Shown: positions 33,592 to 42,878 of the stretch, one piece after another
Layout: each line of letters starts with the position of its first letter
How positions within the stretch are numbered: position 1 is the stretch's first letter
Source of the DNA: JAWSVE01 sp050633885
GTDB taxonomy: Bacteria > Pseudomonadota > Gammaproteobacteria > Pseudomonadales > Cellvibrionaceae
Direction of reading: 5' to 3'
DNA length: 64,000 bases
NCBI GenBank assembly: GCA_050633885.1
Contig: JBOEHK010000002.1
Span: forward strand, 620,001 to 684,000
Translations under genes and position numbers: made by a program
The notes under the pieces: generated by a model
What the model saw: only the letters and a program-made list of their open reading frames with translations
Told to the model about the DNA's origin: nothing
Databases searched by the model: none

Positions 33592-36519
33592 TTAAGAGGC
33601 TGTGGCTGGAAATATAGCAAAGTCTTGGAGAGTTTTATCTTCTGTATAGCTTTGCAATAATTTTTCCAGTTTTTCGACTTCGATAGGTTTTGTGAGGTAG
33701 GCATTCATACCGGCATCTTGGCATGAATGCATTTGGCTTTGTACGGCATGTGCTGTTAATGCGACGATCGTCAGTGACTCTAATGACGTTGTTTTTGCGT
33801 CATGAGTATTGATCTCCGCTTCACTTTTGCGAATGAGTTTGGTTGCGGTAATACCATCCATTCTTTCCATCTCGCAGTCCATGAGAACAATATCAAAAAC
33901 TTTTTTCTTGGAAATAATTAATTCTACGGCATCTTCACCATCATTGACGATGGTGGGTTTAATACCAAGACGATCAAGAATACCTTTGATGACAAGCTGA
34001 TTAACGGCATTGTCTTCTACAACGAGAATTTTCAACTGGCTAATGGCGACATTATGTTTTTCTTGTTGGAAAATTTCTTTCGCAAACTTTTGATCTCGTG
34101 ATTGAGTTGCCAATAGTTCTTTGTAGGTTTGTAATAAATCTGCAGGTAGGGTCGGTTTTTCCATGACGCGATTAACACCAGCATCCCGTAAATTTTCTTT
34201 CGAGGGCATGTTTGTTGCAGAGGTGAGTAATAACCTTGGTATATGATTAAATCTTTCATCTTTTTGAATGCGCTGGCTGGCTTCCATACCATCAAGTATT
34301 GGCATAAATAAATCCAGAGAGATTAAATCAAACGTTATTCCAGATTCCCGGCAGGAATGTAAGATGTTAATTGCTTCAGCACCATTTCTTGCAATTATTG
34401 CTTCCATGCCCCATGCGGCAGCTTGCGCTTGGAGTAAATCTGCAAAGGTATAATTATCTTCAACGATCAATAGGCGTAAGCCTTTTAAACTTATATCCGT
34501 AGTGTCTACGACAGATTGTAAATTGTCACTCGTTGGGAATGACGCGGTAATCCAAAAAGTTGAACCTTTCCCTGGGCTACTTTCAACGCCAATGTTGCCA
34601 CCCATTAATAATGCAAGTTGTTTGCAAATCGAGAGCCCTAGACCTGTCCCACCGTGCTTTCTGGATGTACTTGTATTCGCTTGAGAAAAGACTTCAAATA
34701 ATTTTTCTTGTTCTTCTTTTGCAATTCCTTCACCTGTGTCTGTCACGGAAATTTTAAATTTCGACTCAGTTTTATCTTCATAATTTATTTTTAAAACTAT
34801 TTGTCCTGATTTTGTAAATTTAATGGCATTACTTAAAAAGTTAAGAATGACTTGTTTTAGCCGAGTAGGGTCTCCTATGATTTGTTCTGGGATTGCTAAA
34901 TCAATATCTGCAATAAGCTCAACATCATTTTCTGCAGCTTTTGTTTTAAATAAATCTAGGCAGTCTACGGCCAGATGCTGAATATTAAATGGAATTTTTT
35001 CTAACTCCATTTTTCCGGAAGTGAATTTTGAATAATCTAAAATGTCATTAATGATAGTGAGGAGTGAAGAGCCAGAAGATCTAATTATGTTGTTGTAATG
35101 AATATCCGTTTTGTCTTGTAAGCGGCTTGCGAGTAGTTCTGACATGCCGAGAACACCACTTAATGGTGTGCGAATCTCGTGGCTCATTCGTGCTAAAAAT
35201 TCGCTTTTTGCTTTGTTGTCAGATTCAGCTTCAATTTTATCTTTTCGTAATGATCTAATTCTATGTGCAAGCGCAAGAGCGAGCAAAATAATTTGTCCAT
35301 CGAAAAATATTTGCATTATGAAAAAACTGTTTTCTGATAGAAATGACGGAAGCCCCATCCTGAATAAAAGCCAATTGATAAGTGCTAGACAGTAAAGGGT
35401 CCATGCGATAAGAAAAAATCTAGCATATATAACGCCGCGTTTAAGCGCATAAATACCCGCAATCACAAAAGAAATAAAGACGATGAGGATAACGTAAGCA
35501 CGATACATTTCAGAAAAGTCTTGATCAAATAATCGTATTAACGATAAAGCTAATACGGTACTGAATGCAGCGTAGAAAAAATAGGTAAACTTTTTAGAGA
35601 GTGTTCTGAGTTGTAAAAAACTAACGGTGAAAATAATTCCTGTTAACGTGGGAAGGGCTATAAAGACCCTGGATAAATTTGTTTCTATCCAAGGAGTGTT
35701 TGGCCAAAAAAGTTGATAGCCGAATCCTGAACCAAAAATTTCAAAAATTAAGTTTGCTGCAAGGTAAGCGGAATAAATAAGGTAGGTCTTATCGAAAGTG
35801 GCTCCGGCTAGGATTAAATGGTAAAGCATTAATGCAAGAACAAGCCCCATTTGTATGCCGATAGTCCAAGCTTGGGTTTGAGCAGAAATAAAAAAATCAC
35901 GTTCTGGAATTAATTTGAGAGTGTATAAGTAGTCTCGTGATTGCTCGGTTTTTAAAATAAGAGTCGTATTCGTATTCGTATTTGAATTTAAGTGTATTGG
36001 AAAAAGAATATCCCTGTGATCGTATACTCTTGAATCATAAGATTGATAACTGTCTATTGGTGTTTCTAAGATCAGTTTATCGTTTTCAATGACGTATAGC
36101 GTCATTGTTCCACCAAAAGAACTGCCTATATCAAGTAGCCAATATTCTCTTGATAGCTGATTCGTTGTGAGGTCGATCCTTGCCCAAGATATCTCATTGG
36201 GCCTAATTAGAAAGGATTTTGCGTTATTTACTTTTTCATCGCCCAGGTTTTTATCATATATATTTTGCCAGGATAAATCGTCACCATAAAATAGGTAGGT
36301 ATTTTTTCCTAAGTCTAAGCCATTTTTTTCTGTTCCTGTCACGAGTAATGAATTGGAATAAGTGTTGGTTGAAAAAAAAATACAGAGTAAAGTTAAAAAA
36401 TTAAGGGTGAAGTAAGCTTTGAAAATTCTTTTGGCAAAGGTGTGCTGTCTAGCAGAGCGTGTGCTGGCTTGTATGTTTGTCAAACTTTGATTTTGATGCT
36501 GGTCCGAAAGTATTGTCAT
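33592..36519 (-). CDS. 7TMR-DISM hybrid sensor kinase with two receivers
   Basis: 975 residues from the ATG at 36519 (an ATG at 36552 is also in frame; neither has a clear ribosome site). After a signal-like segment, a periplasmic 7TMR-DISMED2-type domain (about 60-200) and a seven-helix DISM core (about 225-415) come HisKA (MSHEIRTPLSGVLG, His at about 450), HATPase (NFLSNAIKF, DTGEGI, GTGLGLSI) and two receivers, the first with SLDLFMPILDG and the second with LMDCEMERMDG. There is no HPt domain, so a separate phosphotransfer protein is required. It converges on the molybdoenzyme gene (48 bp). Confidence 0.9.
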   Translation of the reverse strand: MTILSDQHQNQSLTNIQASTRSARQHTFAKRIFKAYFTLNFLTLLCIFFSTNTYSNSLLVTGTEKNGLDLGKNTYLFYGDDLSWQNIYDKNLGDEKVNNAKSFLIRPNEISWARIDLTTNQLSREYWLLDIGSSFGGTMTLYVIENDKLILETPIDSYQSYDSRVYDHRDILFPIHLNSNTNTNTTLILKTEQSRDYLYTLKLIPERDFFISAQTQAWTIGIQMGLVLALMLYHLILAGATFDKTYLIYSAYLAANLIFEIFGSGFGYQLFWPNTPWIETNLSRVFIALPTLTGIIFTVSFLQLRTLSKKFTYFFYAAFSTVLALSLIRLFDQDFSEMYRAYVILIVFISFVIAGIYALKRGVIYARFFLIAWTLYCLALINWLLFRMGLPSFLSENSFFIMQIFFDGQIILLALALAHRIRSLRKDKIEAESDNKAKSEFLARMSHEIRTPLSGVLGMSELLASRLQDKTDIHYNNIIRSSGSSLLTIINDILDYSKFTSGKMELEKIPFNIQHLAVDCLDLFKTKAAENDVELIADIDLAIPEQIIGDPTRLKQVILNFLSNAIKFTKSGQIVLKINYEDKTESKFKISVTDTGEGIAKEEQEKLFEVFSQANTSTSRKHGGTGLGLSICKQLALLMGGNIGVESSPGKGSTFWITASFPTSDNLQSVVDTTDISLKGLRLLIVEDNYTFADLLQAQAAAWGMEAIIARNGAEAINILHSCRESGITFDLISLDLFMPILDGMEASQRIQKDERFNHIPRLLLTSATNMPSKENLRDAGVNRVMEKPTLPADLLQTYKELLATQSRDQKFAKEIFQQEKHNVAISQLKILVVEDNAVNQLVIKGILDRLGIKPTIVNDGEDAVELIISKKKVFDIVLMDCEMERMDGITATKLIRKSEAEINTHDAKTTSLESLTIVALTAHAVQSQMHSCQDAGMNAYLTKPIEVEKLEKLLQSYTEDKTLQDFAIFPATAS

Positions 36520-36744
36520 GGTTCTGCTTCTTCTTTTCCGTGAATAAAGCATAGCAGAGATATTTGAGGGTGAAGGGCTCGATAGTGTGGAGATATTAAG
36601 CTTAGGCTGCCTTAGTTAATTGTTTTGTAGTTTATATATTGGCTCATAAGGTTGAATTTTTTATAGACACTGAAAGCAGTCAATTTAGTCGTCGATAGGA
36701 TATGAGGTTAAGCGTAAATCATCAGGACTAGAGCCAAAGCAAAT

Positions 36745-36768
36745 AAAAAGCCGATGAATACCGGCTTT
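36745..36768 (-). terminator. ppa terminator
   Basis: On the minus strand AAAGCCG pairs with CGGCTTT around an 8-nt loop and is followed by TT then ATTTG. It begins 31 bp after the ppa stop. Confidence 0.65.
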
Positions 36769-36799
36769 AGAGGAAAATAGTTGATCAGGCTATAAAAAA

Positions 36800-37333
36800 T
36801 TATTTGGTTTCGTTGTATCGTTTAACCGAATCCATAATTTCTTCTCGAGCTGTCACAGGGCCATCCCAGCCTTCGATTTTGACCCATTTTCCTTCTTCGA
36901 GATCTTTATAGTGTTCAAAAAAGTGAGCAATTTGATTCAAGGTGATCTCAGGAAGCTGACGAACGCTATCGATACCGCGATAAAGTTTGGTCACTTTTTC
37001 AACCGGTACCGCTACGATTTTGGCATCTTCGCCTGATTCGTCAGTCATCTTCAAAACACCGATGGGTCGGCAGCGAATAACAGAGCCAGGGATTAAGGCT
37101 AAAGGCATGATGACTAGCACATCTACTGGGTCGCCATCACCACACAATGTGTGGGGAACGTAACCATAATTGCAAGGGTAGTGCATAGACGTACCCAGCA
37201 TACGATCAACGAAAATTGCGCCGCTGTCTTTATCGACTTCATATTTAATGGGGTCGCCATTTAAAGGAATCTCAATGATAACGTTGATGTCTTCGGGCAG
37301 GTTCTTACCAGCAGGTACTAGATCTAAACTCAT
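36800..37333 (-). CDS. ppa: Inorganic pyrophosphatase (family I)
   Basis: 177 residues, typical. The family motif DGDPVDVLVI (about 65-74; Asp ligands) is present, with IEIPLNGDPIKYEVDKDSG at the N terminus, FVDRMLGTSMHYPCNYGYVP and the KLYRGIDSV/LEEGKWVKIEGW segments. It hydrolyses pyrophosphate from biosynthesis. It follows dnaG by 170 bp on the same strand, where rpoD is normally found in gammaproteobacteria. A terminator follows it. Confidence 0.97.
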   Translation of the reverse strand: MSLDLVPAGKNLPEDINVIIEIPLNGDPIKYEVDKDSGAIFVDRMLGTSMHYPCNYGYVPHTLCGDGDPVDVLVIMPLALIPGSVIRCRPIGVLKMTDESGEDAKIVAVPVEKVTKLYRGIDSVRQLPEITLNQIAHFFEHYKDLEEGKWVKIEGWDGPVTAREEIMDSVKRYNETK

Positions 37334-37503
37334 GATGTCGTCTCGTTGCTTGGTCCTAGATGGGTGCCTTTTTTATGAAAAAGCGCCAAGTCAGGATTGT
37401 CCTATTGATTGAAATAAATCTCTTTAGATTGCTAATGAGGATAAAAAGGGCGGCCATTCTACCATAGGAATTTGTTTTTTCGAGCCATGTGATTGAATAG
37501 CCA

Positions 37504-39513
37504 TTATTGGGATTGTTGAGTTAACGCTTCTTTAAATTGTTCTTTTTCTTCCTGAGTCAACTCGGCAAATGGCTTTTGCCTAAGTTGTGCAAGAGTCTGT
37601 TTGGCTTTTTCTTTATTCAGTTGCTTATATAAGCGTTCTAACGAATCAATGAATTCTCGGCTTGGGTCGTAACTAGGCGTTTGGCGTGCGCTTTTAATCA
37701 ATTTACCTTGTTGTTCGGCCAGCTCGTTGAGAGGCTGAGCTCCGCTATCTCCATGAGTACCTTGTATATAGCCGATGATTTGTCCAGTGGTAAATTGTGG
37801 TCGTTGGTGGAGCAGTTCAACCAGTTCAATGAAAAGGTTGAGCTCAGGCTTGCCTGATTCTTTGAGCGGTTCAATGTCGGTCACTTGTTGTGCTAGCTCG
37901 GGATGATGAAACAGCAACAGCGCTAGTAATTTATGGGGCGGCAATTTAATGTGCGCTTCAGAATGAACCGCCATTTTACTGGTGTTTATAGGGCTAGACG
38001 TACTGCCTTCGCTCGCTTCTGAAGAGTGTAAATACTCACTTGGTATTGCTTGTCCAATGTGTTCAAACTCGCTATCAGATGTATTGCTATCCGCCGCGCT
38101 CTGACCTTGAAAATAATCTTCGACATCGTTTGTAGGGGTGATTGCTGCTGCGTCAGAGGACGTCTCCTCGGTTGTTTCTTTTGGCGAGAGTGGTTTGATT
38201 GGGTTGGTTTCAATCAGCTCTAATAAAGTATGTTTTTCTAAGCCGGTTCGCTTTGCGAGCTGGTTAAACATAAGTTCACGGTAAACGCCACTAGGTAATT
38301 GATTGAGTTGAGGTGCCGCTAATTTACTCAGCCTTGCTCGCCCTTCTAAGGATCTCGCATCCAGGTCTTCTGTTAGTACATCAAAAAAGAATTCCTCTAA
38401 AGGCAGTGCATGTTCGATGAGGTGAGTAAATTTTTCAGCGCCAATTTGTCTTATTAAGGTATCGGGGTCTTCTCCTTCTGGTAAAAATAAAAATTTCACT
38501 TGTCGTCCATCCGTCATCACAGGAAGCGATGCCTCTAATGCTCTTCTCGCAGCCATTCTTCCCGCGTTATCACCGTCAAAGCAAAACACGATTTCTTGTG
38601 TATATTTGAACGCTTTTATTAAGTGATCTGCACGGCAAGCTGTTCCCAGAGTGGCCACTGCGTAATCAATGCCAAATTGAGCAAGCGCAACAACATCCAT
38701 ATAGCCTTCAACAATAAGCAAACGTTTGAGTGATGAATTTTGCTCCCTCGCCTCATAAAGGCCGTAAAGTTCTTCACCTTTGTGAAAAACAGGAGACTCA
38801 GGGGAGTTTAAATATTTTGGTTTGTCGTCCCCCAGCACTCTTCCGCCAAATCCAATTATTCGCCCGCGGACATCGCGAATAGGGAAAATGATTCGGTCTC
38901 GAAAGCGGTCATAAATCTTATTGCTATCATCTGGGCTGACGAGCATTCCGCTTTCGATGAGAAGTCGTTGATCTTCTTTGTCGCTACCGATGGCTTTCAG
39001 TAAATTATCCCAACCGGGAGGAGCGTAACCGATGCCGAAATCTCTCGCGATTTCCCCGCTCAAGCCTCGATTTTGTAAATAGCTGACGGGCTTCTGTTTG
39101 CTGGGGTGAATGCGCAATTGATGTTTGTAGAAGTTTCCGGCTGCCTCTAATAGGTTATAGATAGATTTCCGGTCTTTTTCTTTTGCAATTTGTTCGGGGG
39201 AGGATCGTCTTTCTTCTTTGGGAATTTCTAGACCGCATTGTTTTGCAAGCTGTTCAACGGCTTCAGGAAAATTCAATCGGTCGTAACTCATTAAGAAGCC
39301 GATGGCATTTCCGCTAGCTCCACAACCAAAACAGTAATAGAACTGTTTGTCTTGAGTCACAGTAAAGGAGGGTGTCTTTTCTTCATGGAAAGGACAGCAG
39401 GCAGAATAATTTTTGCCGCTTTTTTTAAGCTTCACTCGTGCATCGATCATTTCAACGATATCGATACGATCAAGAAGATCGTCGATAAAAGGTTGAGGGA
39501 TAAGTGATGACAC
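37504..39513 (-). CDS. dnaG: DNA primase
   Basis: 669 residues, slightly long (581 in E. coli). The N-terminal CHC2 zinc finger spans about 40-65 (CPFHEEKTPSF...YYCFGCG). The TOPRIM core has VEGYMDVVALAQFG (about 265) and FCFDGDNAGR (about 310). An acidic, serine-rich insert at about 435-515 accounts for the extra length and separates the core from the C-terminal helicase-binding domain. It makes primers for replication. The start at 39513 precedes SLIPQPFIDDLLDRIDIVE, the usual N terminus. A terminator sits just upstream, so dnaG needs its own or read-through transcription. Confidence 0.96.
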   Translation of the reverse strand: MSSLIPQPFIDDLLDRIDIVEMIDARVKLKKSGKNYSACCPFHEEKTPSFTVTQDKQFYYCFGCGASGNAIGFLMSYDRLNFPEAVEQLAKQCGLEIPKEERRSSPEQIAKEKDRKSIYNLLEAAGNFYKHQLRIHPSKQKPVSYLQNRGLSGEIARDFGIGYAPPGWDNLLKAIGSDKEDQRLLIESGMLVSPDDSNKIYDRFRDRIIFPIRDVRGRIIGFGGRVLGDDKPKYLNSPESPVFHKGEELYGLYEAREQNSSLKRLLIVEGYMDVVALAQFGIDYAVATLGTACRADHLIKAFKYTQEIVFCFDGDNAGRMAARRALEASLPVMTDGRQVKFLFLPEGEDPDTLIRQIGAEKFTHLIEHALPLEEFFFDVLTEDLDARSLEGRARLSKLAAPQLNQLPSGVYRELMFNQLAKRTGLEKHTLLELIETNPIKPLSPKETTEETSSDAAAITPTNDVEDYFQGQSAADSNTSDSEFEHIGQAIPSEYLHSSEASEGSTSSPINTSKMAVHSEAHIKLPPHKLLALLLFHHPELAQQVTDIEPLKESGKPELNLFIELVELLHQRPQFTTGQIIGYIQGTHGDSGAQPLNELAEQQGKLIKSARQTPSYDPSREFIDSLERLYKQLNKEKAKQTLAQLRQKPFAELTQEEKEQFKEALTQQSQ

Positions 39514-39562
39514 GATTGAAAAGGCTCCGAAGCTGTGTGGTTAAGTCGCTAGGATAACTGAG

Positions 39563-39596
39563 GATAAAAAAAAAGAGTATGAGAACATACTCTTTT
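39563..39596 (-). terminator. Terminator/attenuator between yqeY and dnaG
   Basis: AAAAGAGTATG (39571-39581) and CATACTCTTTT (39586-39596) pair perfectly around a 4-nt loop; on the minus strand the stem is followed by a T-run. It lies between the yqeY stop (39662) and dnaG start (39513), resembling the known terminator between rpsU and dnaG in E. coli. Confidence 0.8.
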
Positions 39597-39661
39597 CGGT
39601 GGGTAATGACGGGCTTGCCGGCTTTGATTTGAGTTGCCAACAACAGTAGCGGCTTAGAGGG

Positions 39662-40108
39662 TTATCCGAGCGCTTCTTTCACCAGCTTACTGATGGCTCC
39701 TACGTCAGCTCGGCCTTGAATCTGAGGCTTTAAAATCGCCATGACTTTACCCATATCTTTGATAGAGCTAGCACCAGAATCAGCGATAGCTTGGCTTAAA
39801 AGCTTGGCAAGATCGTCTTCTGTTAATGCTTCTGGAAGAAATTCTTTAATCACAGTGATTTCATACGCTTCTTGATCGGCGAGCTCTTGTCGCTCGGCCG
39901 CTTCGTATTGTTTGATAGAATCACGGCGTTGTTTGGTCATTTTGTCAAGAATGCTGATAATACGCTCGTCACTCAGCTCGATTCTTTCATCGACTTCAAT
40001 GCGCTTGCACTCGGAGAGGATCAGTCTAATAACGCCAAGTCGTTCTTTGTCTTTTGCTTTCATGGCTGTTTTCATTTCACTGGTTAGTTGTTCTTTTAGT
40101 GCTGCCAT
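39662..40108 (-). CDS. yqeY: YqeY/GatB-C-terminal domain protein
   Basis: 148 residues from the ATG at 40108, which follows GAGGG by 7 nt; the TTG at 40114 is a weaker start. The helical domain (SEMKTAMKAKDKERLGVIRL, KQYEAAERQELADQEAYEI, and the C-terminal GKVMAILKPQIQGRADVGAISKLV) is the YqeY/GatB tRNA-amidotransferase tail fold. YqeY is thought to bind tRNA but its role is undefined. It lies between rpsU and dnaG, with terminators on both sides. Confidence 0.93.
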   Translation of the reverse strand: MAALKEQLTSEMKTAMKAKDKERLGVIRLILSECKRIEVDERIELSDERIISILDKMTKQRRDSIKQYEAAERQELADQEAYEITVIKEFLPEALTEDDLAKLLSQAIADSGASSIKDMGKVMAILKPQIQGRADVGAISKLVKEALG

Positions 40109-40182
40109 GTTCAACCCTCGTGTCTTGTGAATTAAAGAAGTTTTATGGTGATTCAGATTTAGCCCGTTGTAAATGCTGAACG

Positions 40183-40212
40183 AACAAAGCCCGATCGATT
40201 TCGCGATCAGGC
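40183..40212 (-). terminator. rpsU terminator
   Basis: On the minus strand GCCTGATCG pairs with CGATCGGGC (one G-U) around a 6-nt loop and is followed by TTTGTTCG. It lies 112 bp after the rpsU stop and before the yqeY start. Confidence 0.6.
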
Positions 40213-40323
40213 TATATTTAGTCAGGGGAACTAAAATTAAGAGCTAATAAAAGAGAGTGTTCGAGGTAAAAGCAAATGCTTTTATAGCGTTGAAGTGGAT
40301 ATCAACGTAGATGCGACAAACTC

Positions 40324-40539
40324 TTAATAAAGTCTTTGGAACTTGCGAGACTCGCGTTGTACCTTTTTAGCATGACGCTTTACCGCAGCAGCAGCTTTAC
40401 GCTTACGTACTGATGTTGGCTTTTCGTAATGCTCGCGACGACGAACTTCAGCGAGGACACCTGCTTTTTCGCAAGAGCGTTTGAAGCGACGTAGGGCGAT
40501 ATCAAAAGGTTCGTTCTCTTTCAGTTTTACTGAAGGCAT
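40324..40539 (-). CDS. rpsU: 30S ribosomal protein S21
   Basis: 71 residues, exactly typical. The sequence begins PSVKLKENEPFDIALRRFKR and ends in a highly basic tail (RKRKAAAAVKRHAKKVQRES), as in all gammaproteobacterial S21 proteins. The ATG at 40539 is preceded by AGGATAAAGC. It starts the rpsU-yqeY-dnaG run and is divergent from tsaD. Confidence 0.99.
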   Translation of the reverse strand: MPSVKLKENEPFDIALRRFKRSCEKAGVLAEVRRREHYEKPTSVRKRKAAAAVKRHAKKVQRESRKFQRLY

Positions 40540-40803
40540 GCTTTATCCTGTATTAGTCATTTACGTGAGGGCCATTTTCTAACAAATCTCATCGTTAGTT
40601 TGGACGGTCCTCCCCTAAGGGGCGCAAATAGTAAACACTTCTTTCTTCAAGTTCAACTATATATGAACAGCAAGGGTGGAATTAGGGGTGAACAATCACT
40701 GTATTCAAGGCTCGGTCATATTAGTTGCATCAGGCCTAGCCTTGGTAGTCTTCAGTCATTATCATGTCTTTCTTCTTATTTTTCCTGCCTCACGAGGTGT
40801 TCA

Positions 40804-41835
40804 ATGCGGGTTTTGGGTATTGAGAGCTCCTGCGATGAGACTGGAGTCGCCATATACGATAGTGATAAAGGCCTATTAGGTCACAGGCTCTTTAGTCAGA
40901 TCGCTGTTCATGCCGAGTACGGTGGTGTTGTGCCAGAGCTGGCTTCTCGGGACCATATTCGTAAAACTCTTCCCCTGATTGATGATCTTCTTAAATCCAC
41001 CAACCTTGCATCAAAGAGTATTGATGGAATTGCGTTCACCAAAGGCCCTGGTTTAGTGGGTGCTTTGATGGTGGGCTCCTGTATTGGTCGATCATTGGCA
41101 TTTGCATGGGACGTTCCTGCGATAGGGGTTCATCATATGGAAGGGCATTTGTTAGCGCCGATGCTGGAAGACTCTCCTCCTGAGTTTCCCTTTGTCGCGC
41201 TCTTAGTTTCCGGAGGCCATACACAATTAATGCGAGTGGATGGCATTGGTCAATATCAATTGCTGGGTGAATCTCTCGATGATGCGGCGGGTGAAGCGTT
41301 TGATAAAGCCGCAAAAATGCTAGACCTTGATTACCCTGGTGGCCCTGCCATAGCGGCACTTGCAGAATCGGGAGTGGCTGGTCGATTTGTTTTTCCTCGG
41401 CCCATGACGGATAGACCTGGGCTCGATTTTAGTTTTAGTGGATTAAAAACATTTACATTAAATACCGTTGCAAAACATGCCAAAGACGATGGTTTGCCGG
41501 ATGATCAGACCATGGCTGATATTGCTCGTGCTTTTCAAACAGCAGTTGTTGAAACATTGCTAATAAAATGTCGGCGAGCGTTAGAGCAAACAGGTTTGAA
41601 AACATTGGTGATGGCCGGCGGTGTTTCGGCCAATCGCGAGCTTCGCGAAAAATTACAAACAGCTCTGAGTAAAAAACAAGTCAATGTTTATTACCCCCGT
41701 TCTGAATTCTGTGTCGATAATGGAGCCATGATAGCGTATGCCGGATGCCAGAGGCTGTTAGCTGGGCAGAGTGATGAATTAGGTATTCAAGTGAAAGCAC
41801 GATGGTCACTAGAATCATTGCCAGCCATTACTTAA
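40804..41835 (+). CDS. tsaD: tRNA N6-threonylcarbamoyl transferase TsaD
   Basis: 343 residues from the ATG at 40804 (MRVLGIESSCDETGVAIYDS); a longer in-frame extension to 40600 is not conserved and is rejected. The metal-binding HxExH is HMEGHLLAP (about 111), with GGHTQLM, the DDAAGEAFDKAAKML segment and FSGLKT. With TsaB/TsaC/TsaE it makes threonylcarbamoyladenosine on ANN-decoding tRNAs. It is divergent from rpsU and followed 74 bp later by folB. Confidence 0.97.
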   Translation: MRVLGIESSCDETGVAIYDSDKGLLGHRLFSQIAVHAEYGGVVPELASRDHIRKTLPLIDDLLKSTNLASKSIDGIAFTKGPGLVGALMVGSCIGRSLAFAWDVPAIGVHHMEGHLLAPMLEDSPPEFPFVALLVSGGHTQLMRVDGIGQYQLLGESLDDAAGEAFDKAAKMLDLDYPGGPAIAALAESGVAGRFVFPRPMTDRPGLDFSFSGLKTFTLNTVAKHAKDDGLPDDQTMADIARAFQTAVVETLLIKCRRALEQTGLKTLVMAGGVSANRELREKLQTALSKKQVNVYYPRSEFCVDNGAMIAYAGCQRLLAGQSDELGIQVKARWSLESLPAIT

Positions 41836-41909
41836 CGATAAAAAAGATTGATTAAATCGTTACATAAAATGTTAGCGATAAAATATAGAGAAGGTTAAAA
41901 AGAAACATC

Positions 41910-42266
41910 ATGGATATTTTATTTATTGAAGAGTTGAGGCTCGATACAGAAATTGGCGTATATGAGTGGGAACACAATATTAAACAACCAATCAGTGTTG
42001 ATATCGAAGTGAATACGACGATTGGTCAAGCAGCAAAAACAGATGACTTACAGTATGCGCTAGATTACCAAATCATTACTGAAGAGGTGACGGCATTAAT
42101 TACCAGCAAGCATTTTAAATTAGTTGAGTCAGTTGCAGAAAGTGTTGCTGAATTATTGCAAACAAAGTTTGGAGTGACATGGTGCAGAGTGAAAGTATCT
42201 AAACTTAGTGCAATAAAAACAACGAAAGCTGTTGGTGTTTTAATAGAGAGGGGAGAGCGCACTTAG
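41910..42266 (+). CDS. folB: Dihydroneopterin aldolase (FolB)
   Basis: 118 residues. The N-terminal motif IEELRLDTEIGVYEWE (FolB signature) and the catalytic region LVESVAESVAELL followed by VKVSKLSAIKTTKAVGV match dihydroneopterin aldolase, which gives 6-hydroxymethyl-dihydropterin in folate synthesis. Its stop (TAG, 42264-42266) overlaps the folK2 GTG start by one base, so the two are translationally coupled. Confidence 0.93.
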   Translation: MDILFIEELRLDTEIGVYEWEHNIKQPISVDIEVNTTIGQAAKTDDLQYALDYQIITEEVTALITSKHFKLVESVAESVAELLQTKFGVTWCRVKVSKLSAIKTTKAVGVLIERGERT

Positions 42267-42742
42267 TGGTACAGGTTTTCCTTGGCTTAGGGAGTAATGT
42301 AAATCGAAAAGAAAATATTCGATTAGCGCTGAACGCTCTAGAAGAAAAATTTGGGTCGTTGCAGCGTGCTTCTTTTTACGAATCGAACGCAATTGATCAA
42401 AAAGGAGAAAGTTATTACAACACGGCGGTGGGATTAGAGACAGATATACCGTTGAATGAATTTGTCGAAGCAATAAAAGGAATCGAAATAAATCAAGGAC
42501 GAGATCGTAGCAAACCTGAATTGGTGCCCATAGATATTGATTTATTATTGTTTGGCGGCATAGTGTCTCTGACCGAAAAACAAAAAATTCCTCATCCTGA
42601 CATCCTTGCTTACACACATGTACTTATTCCTTTAGCTGAAATTGCTGGAGACTTTACCCATCCTATTACTGGGGAGGCGATAAAAAAAATGTGTGGCTCA
42701 AATTTAGATCGGGCAGACCTAAATAAAATAGAAAGACTTTAA
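42266..42742 (+). CDS. Second, divergent HPPK-like protein next to folB
   Basis: 158 residues starting with GTG in the overlap with folB. The HPPK fold is clear: VFLGLGSNVNRKENIRLAL, SYYNTAVGLETDIPL and IPHPDILAYTHVLIPLAEI. The signature is altered: after GRDRSK the usual W..RTLDLDILLF region reads PELVPIDIDLLLF, so the conserved Trp and third Arg are missing while both Asp residues stay. A canonical FolK lies at 7942. This copy may have another pterin substrate or weak activity; related folB-linked copies occur in pseudomonads. Confidence 0.85.
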   Translation: MVQVFLGLGSNVNRKENIRLALNALEEKFGSLQRASFYESNAIDQKGESYYNTAVGLETDIPLNEFVEAIKGIEINQGRDRSKPELVPIDIDLLLFGGIVSLTEKQKIPHPDILAYTHVLIPLAEIAGDFTHPITGEAIKKMCGSNLDRADLNKIERL

Positions 42743-42828
42743 TCATAAGGAGATAACGAACTTGAATTGAGAGCGCTCAAAAAAACCTTAAAGATAAGTT
42801 TATCTATTTTTAGCACTAAAGAGAAAGA

Positions 42829-42868
42829 CTAACAAAGATCAACAAAAACAAAAAATTAAAAACTAATA
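42829..42868 (+). promoter_or_regulatory. A-rich leader before the YjgN gene
   Basis: The 40 bases upstream of the start at 42879 include AACAAAAA and similar A-runs (AACAAAAACAAAAAA) next to the AAAGGTG ribosome site. This fits the AAnAAnAA pattern bound by Hfq/Crc near start codons but could also be ordinary A/T-richness. Confidence 0.3.
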
Positions 42869-42878
42869 AAGGTGAAGC

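Noticed and set aside
40600..40803. N-terminal extension of TsaD
   Set aside because: Conserved TsaD sequence starts at the ATG at 40804; the extension is unlike any TsaD N terminus.
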